DNA from: Carya illinoinensis
Lineage: Eukaryota > Streptophyta > Magnoliopsida > Fagales > Juglandaceae
Assembly (NCBI RefSeq): GCF_018687715.1
Contig: NC_056764.1
Coordinates: forward strand, 16,417,501 to 16,481,500
Reading direction: 5' to 3'
Length of the DNA stretch: 64,000 nt
A program made the position numbers and the translations under genes. The notes under the pieces were generated by a model. It saw only the letters and a program-made list of their open reading frames with translations. It searched no databases and had not been told where the DNA came from. Numbering within the stretch: position 1 is the first letter of the stretch; every line of letters starts with the position of its first letter. This document shows, in pieces, positions 25,324 through 34,635 of the stretch.

Positions 25324-25420
25324 CCATTTTCTGGGAAAATGGCGAGGATGTGTTGAGGCTTTTGATCCATTTTCTGGGAAAATGGTGGTAGCGGTTTTGG
25401 GTCATTATCTGGGATAATGG
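25324..25420 (+). repeat. Three LTR palindromes (19 bp each)
   Basis: Units at 25324-25342 and 25367-25385 read CCATTTTCTGGGAAAATGG; the third (25402-25420) reads TCATTATCTGGGATAATGG. The change of T to A in one arm is matched by A to T in the other, so pairing is kept. The 3' LTR has the same array (33815-33833, 33858-33876, 33892-33911). They could be binding sites for a dimeric protein or hairpins in the transcript; neither is shown. Confidence 0.85.
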
Positions 25421-25566
25421 CGAGAACTAGTTTTAAAGGTTATGTTTTTGGGCCAAATGGGTTTTTGACGTGCGTGGAAAAATTATGATTTTATGGTGCA
25501 TGTGCATTGGTTTTTCTTCCATGCATATTGTTTGAGTTCTATATGTTTTTATCTGGTGGTGTTTGG

Positions 25567-25671
25567 ATTTTACTTACCTGCGATACCATTTTTGATTTCG
25601 TAGATTTTGGTGCAGAGTTCGAGGAGGAGGAGGAGGCTGAGCCCGAGGATGCGGCTCCGCTGGAGTTCTGA
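25567..25671 (+). other. Short acidic reading frame conserved in family-A LTRs
   Basis: In frame with the TGA at 25669 lie a hydrophobic stretch (about WILLTC) and then DFGAEFEEEEEAEPEDAA with PLEF at the end. The same frame and stop occur in copies A1 (9740 to 9665), A2, the 3' LTR (34095-34161), A6 (38620 to 38554) and gypsy-2 (60710-60777). In A6 it is open back to an ATG (66 codons). In A2 and gypsy-2 the tryptophan codon just upstream is TAG, so only the acidic tail is kept there. The preceding ttttgatttcgtag also resembles a splice acceptor. Whether it is translated is unknown. Confidence 0.4.
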
Positions 25672-25912
25672 GTGGAGTTTATGTTTGTGTTTTGTAATAT
25701 TCTATTCTATATGTTTTGAACAGCTTTGTATTAAACAAGAAAAATTCTGGTACTTAGTTATTGACTTTGCTTTTCGCTGCGTGTTTCTTTTTACACATTT
25801 GTTGTTTTTACACACACTTGACACTCGTCGATAGGATGATGACTCGTGATGTCATCATCCTGACGTCTCGATTTTCCCGTGTCCGTACATGGGGATTTGA
25901 GGGCGTCACAGG

Positions 25913-25924
25913 TTGTATCAGAGC
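25913..25924 (+). promoter_or_regulatory. gypsy-1 primer binding site
   Basis: Two bases after the 5' LTR, ttgtatcagagc matches the tRNA-Met type site TGGTATCAGAGC of plant retrotransposons with one mismatch. The gypsy-2 copy (61044-61055) has the perfect form. Confidence 0.85.
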
Positions 25925-26203
25925 GGTTTGGCTCTGGGTAAAACCACATGTCCCGTAGGTAGTACCAGAATGTTTTTTTTAAGTTGTGTTTTAAAAATTA
26001 TGTTAAGTAAAGTTGTTATTTGATTTGTTTTATTTGTTTGAGCTTGGTTGCTTATTTTTATTTATTTAGTTATGTTTTTGCAAGCTGGTTTCTTTTTATT
26101 TCTTGTTATGTGGTGTTGGTCTTTGGTTTTTGTTTTTGTTTGTTGTTGGTTTTATTTGTTTTTGTCTTCTTAAAGGGGGTCAAAGCTTGTGGTGGCAGGA
26201 AAA

Positions 26204-27370
26204 ATGGTGAGACCAAGGAAATCTACTCATGAGCCACGGGACAATACATCAAGAGATGACTCCATAGCCCAAGCAATACGGCAGATGACGGAGTTTATGC
26301 AGCAAAATTTTAGGCCACAGCAGACAGGGCCTTGGCCACAACAAGGAGGACCTTGGCCACAACAAGGGGGTCCCTGGCCACAACAAGGAGGGCCTTGTCC
26401 ACAAGAAGGAGGGCTTTGGCCACAACCAGGAGGTCCTTGGCCACATCAAGGAGGGCCTTGGCAATACCCAGGAGGGCCTAGTAGCATGGTGCAAGCCAGA
26501 TGCACTTATGAGCAGTTTCTGGCGCATAGAACTCCACACTTCACTGGAGAAGAGGATCCACTTCAAGCTGGAAAGTGGATCAAGGACTTGGAAAGAACTT
26601 TTGAAGTGTGTGATTGCACCGAGAAGCAACAGGTACTCTACGCCAGCTATCTGTTGCAAGGCACCGCTTCTGTTTGGTGGGATACCAAGAAGGTAATGTT
26701 GGAATCAGAATTGGGATCTTTCGCCGCTGTGACCTGGCAGCGCTTCAAGAAAGAGTATAATGATCGCTTCTTTCCCGCTTTTGTAAGGAAGCAAAAGGCA
26801 AGAGAGTCCACAAATTTGGTCCAAGGGAGCACGACAGTGGAACAGTATGCCCGAAGATTTATAGAACTTGGGCGATTTGCTCCCCACCTCATCGCCACAG
26901 AGGAGATACGAGCTGAGCGTTTCCAGGAGGGACTACGTCCTGATATACGCCGTATGGTGGTCAGTCACCGGATATCCACTTTTCAGGACTTAGTGGATGT
27001 GGCCACCCTTATAGAGCGAGAGAATAATCTGAGTATGGGCTCCCCTCTAGGGCATAAGAGGCAGAGTTTTTCTGGTGAAGGAAGCAGCTCGAGTTCGCCT
27101 CAGAAATTTGTTCAGCGGATCGGAACTCGACCGCAAGCATCCTCAAGTGTTTGCATGGGAGGACGTGTGCCAGTTTGCGGAGTTTGTAATAGAGCCCATG
27201 TGGGTGAGTGCCCTTCTGGTGGGGCTCGATGTTATAATTGTGGCCAGCAGGGTCACTTTGCCCATGAGTGTCCAAGACCAGTTCAAGGAAGCCATGGAGG
27301 TAGACGCGGTGGAAGAATAAATCCAAGGCAAGCAGTGCAAGCCCGGGTTTATGCTGTCACACCCGGATAA
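26204..27370 (+). pseudogene. gypsy-1 gag (nearly intact, frameshifted at the end)
   Basis: About 388 codons. I chose ATG 26204 (MVRPRKS) because gypsy-2 has the equivalent start; the ATG at 26189 is 5 codons upstream. Order: basic N-terminus, a glutamine-rich stretch and about eight GGPWPQQ-like repeats (26326-26481), the retrotransposon gag domain (FTGEEDPLQAGKWIKDLER, ASVWWDTKK, TWQRFKKEYNDRFFP, FQEGLRPDIRR), then two zinc-knuckle motifs: CGVCNRAHVGEC and CYNCGQQGHFAHEC (CCHC). Gag builds the particle and packages RNA. Compared with gypsy-2, 11 bases are missing near 27367, so the frame runs into TAA at 27368-27370 before the gag-protease boundary. Confidence 0.9.
26326..26481 (+). repeat. 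21-bp minisatellite coding for GGPWPQQ-like heptads in gag
   Basis: About seven to eight imperfect 21-bp units of ggaggwccttggccacaaca type. gypsy-2 has only about three in the same place (61440-61505). The repeats encode tryptophan-, proline- and glutamine-rich heptapeptides in the disordered N-terminal part of Gag. Confidence 0.85.
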
Positions 27371-27408
27371 TGAGGCACCAGCGACCCATGATGCTGGAGT
27401 AATTACAG

Positions 27409-27508
27409 GTATGGATTAATTTAATTTAATTTTATGTTGGATTTAATTTTTGGTGTATTTGGTTTCTCCTTGTTTTTTGGATTTCATGGGTTAATGTGTT
27501 TGGTTCAG
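27409..27508 (+). other. Candidate intron between gag and protease (gypsy-1)
   Basis: 100 bp beginning GTATGG and ending TTTGGTTCAG, very T-rich, with a TTAAT that could serve as branch point about 17-20 bases before the AG. It contains stops in the gag frame. The sequence on either side fits the usual gag-to-protease junction of this lineage (V-I-T-G before, the LFDSGAS protease after) once it is left out. gypsy-2 has a 96-bp counterpart at 62440-62535 with the same borders. Introns in plant Ty3/gypsy elements are known in Ogre/Tat; I do not know of one at this place. Inference, not shown. Confidence 0.5.
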
Positions 27509-28845
27509 GGAGAGTCCGTTTATATGAGTTTTATGCTTGCACTTTGTTTGATTCGGGTGCTTCACAGTCATTTGTATATTCCACGTTTGCACGGATGTGT
27601 AATTTGGTCACAGAACCTTTGCCAAAGTCATTGGTAGTGGCTCTACCCGATGGTGAAATGGTGTGGTGTTCCAAGGTTGCTTTGGGATGCCCGTTAAATT
27701 TTGATGGAAGGTTCTTGAATGCTGATTTGGTGGTGTTTAAGCTGTTGGGTTTTGATATCATTCTCGGGATGGATTAGCTATACCGATATTCTGCGAGTAT
27801 TAATTGTAGAAGTCGGGTAATTACCTTTCAGCTTCCAGATGGTGATTGTCTGGAATTTGCGGGGAGTAAGTTAAAAGAAAAGTCGGTAATTATATCGGCA
27901 ATTCAAGCAAGAAGAGAGATTGCATGGGGAGCGGAAGCCTTCTTAGTCCAAATGGTGTCCACGCCATCTGAGAAGAAGTCTTTGGTAGACATTCCAATTG
28001 TGGAAGAATTCCCCGATGTGTTTGTGGATGACTTGCCTGGACTACCCCCTGTTTGAGAGATGGAGTTTGTTATAGACTTAGAACCTGGAGCGGCTCCTGT
28101 ACATAAAGCTCCTTATCGCATGGCACCGGCTGAATTAAAAGAGTTGAAGACTCAGTTGCAAGAGCTGGTAGATAAGGGATTTATTCAGCCTAGTACTTCG
28201 CCGTGGGGTGTGCCAGTGCTGTTCGTTAAAAAGAAAGATGGAACCCTCCATATGTGCATTGATTATCGGGAATTAAATAAGGTGACCATCAAATATAAAT
28301 ATCCTCTCCCACGGATAGATAATTTATTTGATCAGCTTCAAGGAGCAGTTGTGTTCTCGAAGATTGATTTGAGGTTGGGATACTACCAACTGAGGATCAG
28401 AGACAAGGATGTGCCCAAAACTGCTTTCAGGTCGAGATATGGGCATTATGAATTTAAGGTGATGCCGTTTGGATTAGCCAATGCCCCTGTCGCTTTTATG
28501 GATTTAATGAATCGAGTATTTCGACCTTATCTGGATTCCTTTGTGGTAGTATTCATTGATGATATTCTGATTTATTCCCGAGATGTTGAAGAGCATGTGT
28601 ATCATCTTCGTCTGGTACTTGGGAAATTGAGAGAACACCAGTTGTATGCCAAGCTCAGCAAATGTGAGTTCTGGTTGGAGGAAGTCAGATTTCTTGGGCA
28701 TGTGATTTCCCGAGACGGAGTGGCTGTTGATCCTAGTAAGGTGGAAGCCATTTTGTCATGGCAACGTCTGACTACAGTGTGCGAGATCCGGAGTTTCTTG
28801 GGACTTGCCGGATATTACCGAAGATTTGTGGGGTTTTGTTTGCCG
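27509..28845 (+). pseudogene. gypsy-1 protease and reverse transcriptase
   Basis: Protease: TLFDSGASQSFV (aspartic protease D-S-G) and [119 protein letters not shown], and the catalytic FIDDILIYS (28552-28578), then [15 protein letters not shown] and [14 protein letters not shown]. Defects: TAG at 27775 (a tryptophan codon in gypsy-2), TGA at 28054 (arginine in the other copies), and a 2-bp deletion at about 28830-28845 that shifts the frame into RNase H. RT copies the element RNA into DNA inside the particle. Confidence 0.92.
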
Positions 28846-30208
28846 ATCCGGACCTCTCACAGTTTTGACTCGGAAGAATGCAGAATTTGTTTGGTCAGAT
28901 AAGTGTGAGAGAAGCTTCCAAGAATTGAAGCGAAGGTTGACGATGGCACCAGTGTTAGCGCTTCCAGAATCGCATAAGTCATTCGTAGTCTTCAGCGATG
29001 CGTCTAAATTCGGTTTGGGTTGTGTCCTTATGCAGGAAGGACGGGTTGTTGCCTATGCATCTCGTCAGCTAAAGGACCATGAGAAGAATTATCCGACGCA
29101 TGATTCGGAATTGGCTGCGATTGTTTTTGCTCTCAAGATCTGGCGGCACTTTTTGTATGGGGAAGCATGTGATGTATACACCGATCACAAGTGCCTGAAG
29201 CACTTGTTTTCCCAGAAAAATCTGAACATGAGGCAGAAGCGATGGCTGGAGTTAATCAGTGACTACCAGTGTGAGATCAAGTATCATCCAGGGAAGGCAA
29301 ATATAGTTGCTGATGCTTTGAGCCGAAAATCGCACTTGGAAGATGAAGCCGAGCCGTCAGAATTGGATTCTTTGCTTTGTGGGATGAGAAGGCTCCTTAT
29401 TGAAAGTTCACAGCAGGAAGAGATTTTATTTTCAGTTCTTGATATTCGGGTAACTGATTTTGAAGAATTGAAGACTCTTCAAAGGAAGGATCCGAAGCTG
29501 CTGAATATCAGAAAAAGAGTCAGAAAATCTCGAGGGCCGTTGCACTACAGTATGGATAAAGATGGAATTCTTCAGTTTCGAGATCGCAGAGTGGGCCCCA
29601 AGGATTCAGAATTCAAGGAGCGGATCATGGCAGAAGCTCATGCGGCCCCTTATTCAGTTCATCCCAGCAGTACGAAGATGTACCGGGACTTGAAGAAAAA
29701 TTATTGGTGGGATGGAATGAAGAGGGATATTGCCTTGTATGTTGAGAAATGCCACACATGCTGTCAAGTGAAGGCCGAGCATCAAAGACCCGCAGGTATG
29801 CTCCAACCCCTCCCTATTCCTGAGTGGAAATGGGATGACATCACTATGGACTTTGTAGTGGGCTTGCCGAGGACGCCTAGTGGAAAAAATTCTGTTTGGG
29901 TGATTGTTGACCGGTTAACGAAGAGTGTTCATTTCTTGCCTGTTAATAACACCGATTCCTTGGGTAAGTTGACACGCTTGTATGTGAAAGAAATAGTGCG
30001 GCTACATGGCATACCAAAGAGTATATTGTCGGATCGAGACCCAAGGTTCACGTCGCAGTTTTGGAAGAGTTTGCAGGCAGCTTTGGGTACTAAGTTGAAG
30101 TTCAGTACTGCATATCACCTGTAGACAGACGGCCAATCAGAGTGCACCATTCATACCCTTGAAGACATGTTGCGAACATGTGTCATGGAATTTCAAGGGA
30201 GTTGGGAA
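28846..30208 (+). pseudogene. gypsy-1 RNase H and integrase (N-terminal and core)
   Basis: RNase [37 protein letters not shown] and [12 protein letters not shown], with D, E and D of the active site visible, then [16 protein letters not shown]. Integrase: the HHCC zinc domain (HAAPYSVHP...CHTCCQVKA, about 29639-29772), the core with [10 protein letters not shown] (first Asp), [13 protein letters not shown] (second Asp) and, past a TAG at 30122-30124 (Gln expected), TDGQSECTIHTLED containing the Glu. The gene is interrupted after about 30208 by the internal insertion and resumes at 31512. Confidence 0.9.
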
Positions 30209-31511
30209 ATGGTGAAATGGTGAGCGGATGCATTCTTAGTTCAGATGCTGTCTACGCCGTCTGAGAAGAAGTCTTTGGTAGACATTCCAGTTGTGCAAGA
30301 ATTCCCCGATGTGTTTGTGGATGACTTGGCTCGACTACCCCCTGTTCGAGAAATGGAGTTTGTTATAGACTTAGAACCTGGAGCGGCTCCTGTACATAAA
30401 GCTCCTTATTGCATGGCACCGGCTGAATTAAAAGAGTTGAAGACTCAGTTGCAAGAGCTGGTATATAAGGGATTTATTCAGCCTAGTACTTCGCCGTGGG
30501 GTGCACCAGTGCTGTTCGTTAAAAAGAAAGATGGAACCCTCCGTATGTGCATTGATTATCGGGAATTAAATAAGGTGACCATCAAAAATAAATATCCTCT
30601 CCCGCGGATAGATAATTTATTTGATCAGCTTCAAGGAGCAGTTGTGTTCTCGAAGATTGATTTGAGGTCGAGATACTACCAACTGAGGATCAGAGACAAG
30701 AATGTGCCCAAAACTGCTTTCAGGTCGAGATATGGGCATTATGAATTTAAGGTGATGCCGTTTGGATTAGCCAATGCCCCTGTCGCTTTTATGGATTTAA
30801 TGAATCGAGTATTTCGACCTTATCTGGATTCCTTTGTAGTAGTATTCATTGATGATATTCTGATTTATTCCCGAGATATTGAAGAGCATGTGTATCATCT
30901 TCGTGTGGTACTTGGGAAATTGAGAGAACACCAGTTGTATGCCAAGCTCAACAAATGTGAGTTCTGGTTGGAGGAAGTCAAATTTCTTGGGCATATGATT
31001 TCCCGAGACGGAGTGGCTGTTGATCCTAGTAAGGTGGAAGCCATTTTGGGGATGAAACTTGGTGGGGTGGTTCACGGGAGGGAGGGGAAGAAAATGGTGG
31101 GAGTGGTGTGGCTCACGGTGCCGGCGAGCGGCGGCCCTGGGTGACTAGCCGAAACGACGTGAGGGAGAGGAGAGAGAGAGAGCGCGCGGGAGAGAGAACC
31201 GGGGAGGGAAAAAGAGAAAGAAAAAAAAAGAAAGAAAAAGGAAAAAAAAGAAAAAAGAGAAAGAAGAAAAAAAGGAAAAGAGAAAAAGAAAAGATGGAGG
31301 GAAGAAATGAGGTCCAATCCTCACTCTGGAAAACAAAAAAAGATCTGCCGAAAACAAGATTAAAACCGTAAAATGACTAAATAAATTAAACACCGCATCA
31401 AATAAATAAAAACCAATTTAAAATGCAATAATTTAAAATAAATAAATAAATATATTAATTAAATTAAAAACAACCCTGCAGTGAAAATACACGTAAAAAC
31501 GGGTCGTCACA
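30209..31511. mobile_element. Self-derived insertion: RT segment joined to an inverted LTR end
   Basis: Three joined parts: 30209-30222 equals 27650-27663 (protease region); 30223-31048 repeats 27930-28757 (protease end and RT up to AILS) in the same orientation; 31049-31511 is 463 bp of family-A LTR in reverse orientation, ending exactly at the LTR terminus (gtcgtcaca). The integrase frame breaks after TGGGAA and resumes with catttgccg, with no target duplication and about one codon missing. The RT copy differs from the one at 27930 at a number of sites and lacks the TGA at 28054. This structure fits attack of the LTR end on the element's own cDNA (autointegration), or a template-switch product. 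Confidence 0.75.
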
Positions 31512-32189
31512 CATTTGCCGCTCATAGAGTTTGCATATAATAATAGCTTCCATGCGACCATTCAGATGGCTCCCTATGAAACTCTTTATGGGAGGAAGTG
31601 CAGATCACCCTTGTGTTGGGATGAAGTCGGGGAGAGTAAGATAATTGGACCCAAAATAATTCAAGAGATGCAAAGCCAGGTTCGGATCATCAGGGATAAA
31701 ATGGCGGCAGCTCAGAGTCGTCAGAAAAGCTACGCTGATACCAGGAGGAGAGAGTTATCTTTTGAAGAATGTGATTGGGTTTATCTCAAAGTCTCTCCCA
31801 TGAGAGGAGTTAAGCGTTTTGGTAAGAAGAGGAAACTGGATCCAAGGTATGTCGGCACTTTTCAGATTCTGGAGAAGGTAGGATCCGTCGCCTATAGAGT
31901 TGTTTTGCCAGAATATTTTGGGGATATTCATGATGTCTTCCACTTATCATCCCTAAAGAAGAGCTTTGGACAACAAGAGCCACACTTTGTTGACCTAGAG
32001 GGTATTCAGTTGCAATCGGACCTTACTTATGAGGTTGTTCCGTCGCAGATCATGGATTGGAAGGAGCAACAGTTGAGGTCCAAGACGATACCTTTGGTTA
32101 AGGTGGCATGGGGAGATCCGTTAGCTCAACACTTCTCCTGGGAGCGAGTAGCGGACATGAGGGAGCAGCACCCATACTTGTTTGAGTAA
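31512..32189 (+). pseudogene. gypsy-1 integrase C-terminus and chromodomain
   Basis: Continues the integrase core: LIEFAYNNSFHATIQMAPYE and LYGRKCRSPLCWDEVGE, then the GPY/F-type region (RFGKKRKLDPRYVGTFQIL) and YRVVLPEYFGDIHDVFHLSSL. The last 55 codons are the chromodomain: LTYEVVPSQIMDWKEQQLRS, PLVKVAWGD and SWERVADMREQHPYLF. Chromodomains of chromoviruses guide integration to certain chromatin. The frame is open for 224 codons to a natural stop at 32187-32189, about 120 bp before the polypurine tract. Confidence 0.92.
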
Positions 32190-32296
32190 TGAAGGTACGT
32201 ATCTTAATCTTGGTCACAGGTGGTTTATGTGATATTATGTGGCTTGTTTTAAGTTGGTGTTTGATCTTGCAAATTTCGATGACGACATTTGTTTTT

Positions 32297-32308
32297 AAGG
32301 GGGGAGGA
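32297..32308 (+). promoter_or_regulatory. gypsy-1 polypurine tract
   Basis: aaggggggagga lies directly before the TG of the 3' LTR. Such tracts prime plus-strand DNA synthesis. Confidence 0.9.
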
Positions 32309-34401
32309 TGTGACGACCCGCTTTTACGTGTATTTTCACTGAAGGGTTGTTTTTAATTTAATTAATATATTGGTTTATTTATTTTAAATTATTATGTTTT
32401 AAATTGGTTTTTAATTTATTTGATGTTGTGTTTTATTTATTTAGTCATTTTACGGTTTTTAATATTGATTTCGGCGAATCTGTTTTGGTTTCTGGAGTGA
32501 GGACTGGATCTCATTTCTTTTCCCTCATCTTTTCTTTTTCTCTTTTTTTTTCTTCTTCTTTCTCTTTTTCCCTTTTCCTTCTTTTTCTTTTTCTTTTTCT
32601 TTCTTTTTTCCCTTTCTCTCCCACGCGACCCCCCTCCGCCGTCTGTCTCTCTTTCTCTCCTCTCCTTCATGCCGATCACCCCTAGCACCCAGACCCACCA
32701 CTGCCGGCCACCGTGCGGCACACCACCCCCACCATTTTCTTCCCCTCCCTTCGGTGAACCACCCCACAAATTTCCACCGCCAACGGAGTCGCCATTTAGC
32801 CAGAAAAAGCCCATCAAGCCACACGATTTTTGCTTCGATCTGCCGCCGTCGCTCCACCTTCGGCCACCACCTCTTCACCACTTCATCCCCAACTCCTTGC
32901 CGTCCTAATCCACCCATTTCCGGCCTCTAACAGTCGCCAGAACAACTCCCACGAGCTAGTTTCCGTTTTGGGCATTTCAGCCCTTCCTCCACCGTTTTCG
33001 CCACCACCCACGGCCAAACTCCACTTCCCTTAGCTTCATAAACATCATAAACATCCACTTCCCTTCCTCGAATCCCAAGCCTTGGTTTTTCCCCGTTCAA
33101 AAGTGGGTATTTTATAACCCACGACCACAGTGAAATTTTACTGTTACGTTACTTTTCTTCCGCCGTTTGCAATGCCGCAAGCTTTCTAAAAATACCATAT
33201 AGCGCTGTAAGTATTTTCCAAACCATGCTTTTAGATTTAAATATATTTTGCTCATTCAATAAATATTTATCTCTTGGTTGGCTGATTCCGGACTGAATCC
33301 AAAGAGTTCAGGGGTCGGATGGTTTGAGGGCGGAGTGCTTGGTTATGTTTGTTTGTGATTTGATTGGTTATTCATGCCATGAGGCGTGCGTTGCATATTG
33401 CATAAGTGTGCATTTTATTTTAATCGAGAAAATCCCGTTTTATTGACGTAAATGGTTTTTGGGTACGTGTGTCTCACGAGCCCAAGCCGGGATGGGTTAT
33501 TATCTCGGTGGAGCTCCTCTGGTCACTCGGGAGTGGAAAATACTGAGTGACATCCCCTGAGTTGTCGCAGGGCGACGAACGGATCGCATGATACGGTAAC
33601 GCTGTCGTGTCAACTCCGTGGTCCCTAGAGTGGCGGGACTAGAGGATGGCCTGGCCAGGTAAGCGCAGAGCGCGAGTCTGGGCATCGCTCGTTTAGGTGT
33701 CACACGCGTAGTCGTTACCTGCAGTGTGTCATAGAGCCAGGGTATGCGGATGATCCCTAGGGGAGATCGTGGTGCATGTATAATTGGATGGTTTTTATGG
33801 TTTTCGGATACGGGCCATTTTCTGGGAAAATGGCGAGGATGTGTTGAGGCTTTTGATCCATTTTCTGGGAAAATGGTGGTAGCGGTTTTGGGTCATTATC
33901 TGGGATAATGGCGAGAACTAGTTTTAAAGGTTATGTTTTTGGGCCAAATGGGTTTTTGGCATGTGTGGAAAAATTATGATTTTATGGCGCATGTGCATTG
34001 GTTTTTCTTCCATGCATATTGTTTGAGTTCTATATGTTTTTAGCTGGTGGTGTTTGGATTTTACTTACCTGCGATACCATTTTTGATTCCGTAGATTTTG
34101 GTGCAGAGTTCGAGGAGGAGGAGGAGGCCGAGCCCGAGGATGCGGCTCCGCTGGAGTTCTGAGTGGAGTTTATGTTTGTGTTTTGTAATATTCTATTCTA
34201 TATGTTTTGAACAGTTTTGTATTAAATAAGAAAAATTCTGGTACTTAGTTATTGACTTTGCTTTTCGCTGCGTGTTTCTTTTTGCACATTTGTTGCTTTT
34301 ACACACACTTGACACTCGTCGATAGGATGATGACCCGTGATGTCATCATCCGGATGTCTCGATTTCCTCGTGTCCGTGCATGGGGATTTGGGGGCGTCAC
34401 A
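32309..34401 (+). mobile_element. gypsy-1 3' LTR
   Basis: 2093 bp, same parts as the 5' LTR: CT-rich tract 32520-32620, CCACC block 32690-32900, palindromes 33815-33911, acidic mini-frame ending at 34161. It carries about 43 bp (33664-33708) that the 5' LTR lacks, and which the solo copies A1, A2 and A6 have in similar form, so the 5' LTR suffered the deletion. It is followed directly by the duplication tagta (34402-34406). Confidence 0.93.
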
Positions 34402-34406
34402 TAGTA

Positions 34407-34635
34407 GAAGAGAATAGATTAGAGAAATAACTTGTGAAGGTGTTTCCAATCATGATTGGATCAGTAACTGAGTTGCGTTGATCATCCTCCACTTGCTTGA
34501 TTGTATTGATGGATTTCCTTTGACTTGCATACTTATAAAATTATCCCCTCGGTGCAACCAAGTCTGCTTTGCCCTCTACTTCCATTTAAGTTCTTCCTCT
34601 TCAAGAAAAGTTTCCACTTCCTTTTATAGGGTTTG
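34407..34635 (-). pseudogene. LINE-1 piece c (between endonuclease and RT)
   Basis: On the minus strand: RAKQTWLHRGDN, KYASQRKSINTI, SVTDPIMIGNTFTSYFSNLF in alternating frames. This is the conserved linker of plant L1 LINE ORF2 (usual form: R..W...GD.NTKFFH..A..RR..N.I). It links piece d (37814-38436) with piece b. 34631-34635 (gtttg) is one copy of the LTR-B1 target duplication. Confidence 0.85.

Larger units (their letters stand above)
23864..25910 (+). mobile_element. gypsy-1 5' LTR
   Basis: 2047 bp. Parts in order: AT-rich start, CT-rich tract (24080-24220), CCACC-rich block (24235-24480), the segment with gtgctgtaagtatttt (a good splice-donor look-alike at 24751-24770), the block with gagctcctctagtcactc (25060-25080), three palindromes (25324-25420), the acidic mini-frame ending at 25671 and a conserved end with gatgtcatcatcc. 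It is 46 bp shorter than the 3' LTR, mainly because of a deletion near 25208 where the 3' LTR has about 43 extra bases (33664-33708). Confidence 0.93.
23864..34401 (+). mobile_element. gypsy-1: chromovirus (Tekay/Del-like) with both LTRs
   Basis: The element has two LTRs (23864-25910 and 32309-34401) starting TGTGACGACCCG and ending GGCGTCACA, a perfect 5-bp duplication tagta on both sides, a tRNA-Met type primer site, gag, protease, RT, RNase H, integrase, a C-terminal chromodomain and a polypurine tract. The order protease-RT-RNase H-integrase makes it Ty3/gypsy; the chromodomain makes it a chromovirus, and the motifs fit the Tekay/Del lineage. Stops, frameshifts and a 1.3-kb internal insertion (30209-31511) inactivate it. 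In the first 220 bp of the two LTRs I count about 11 differences, mostly C/T and G/A, so the insertion is not recent. It sits inside LINE-1. Confidence 0.95.
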
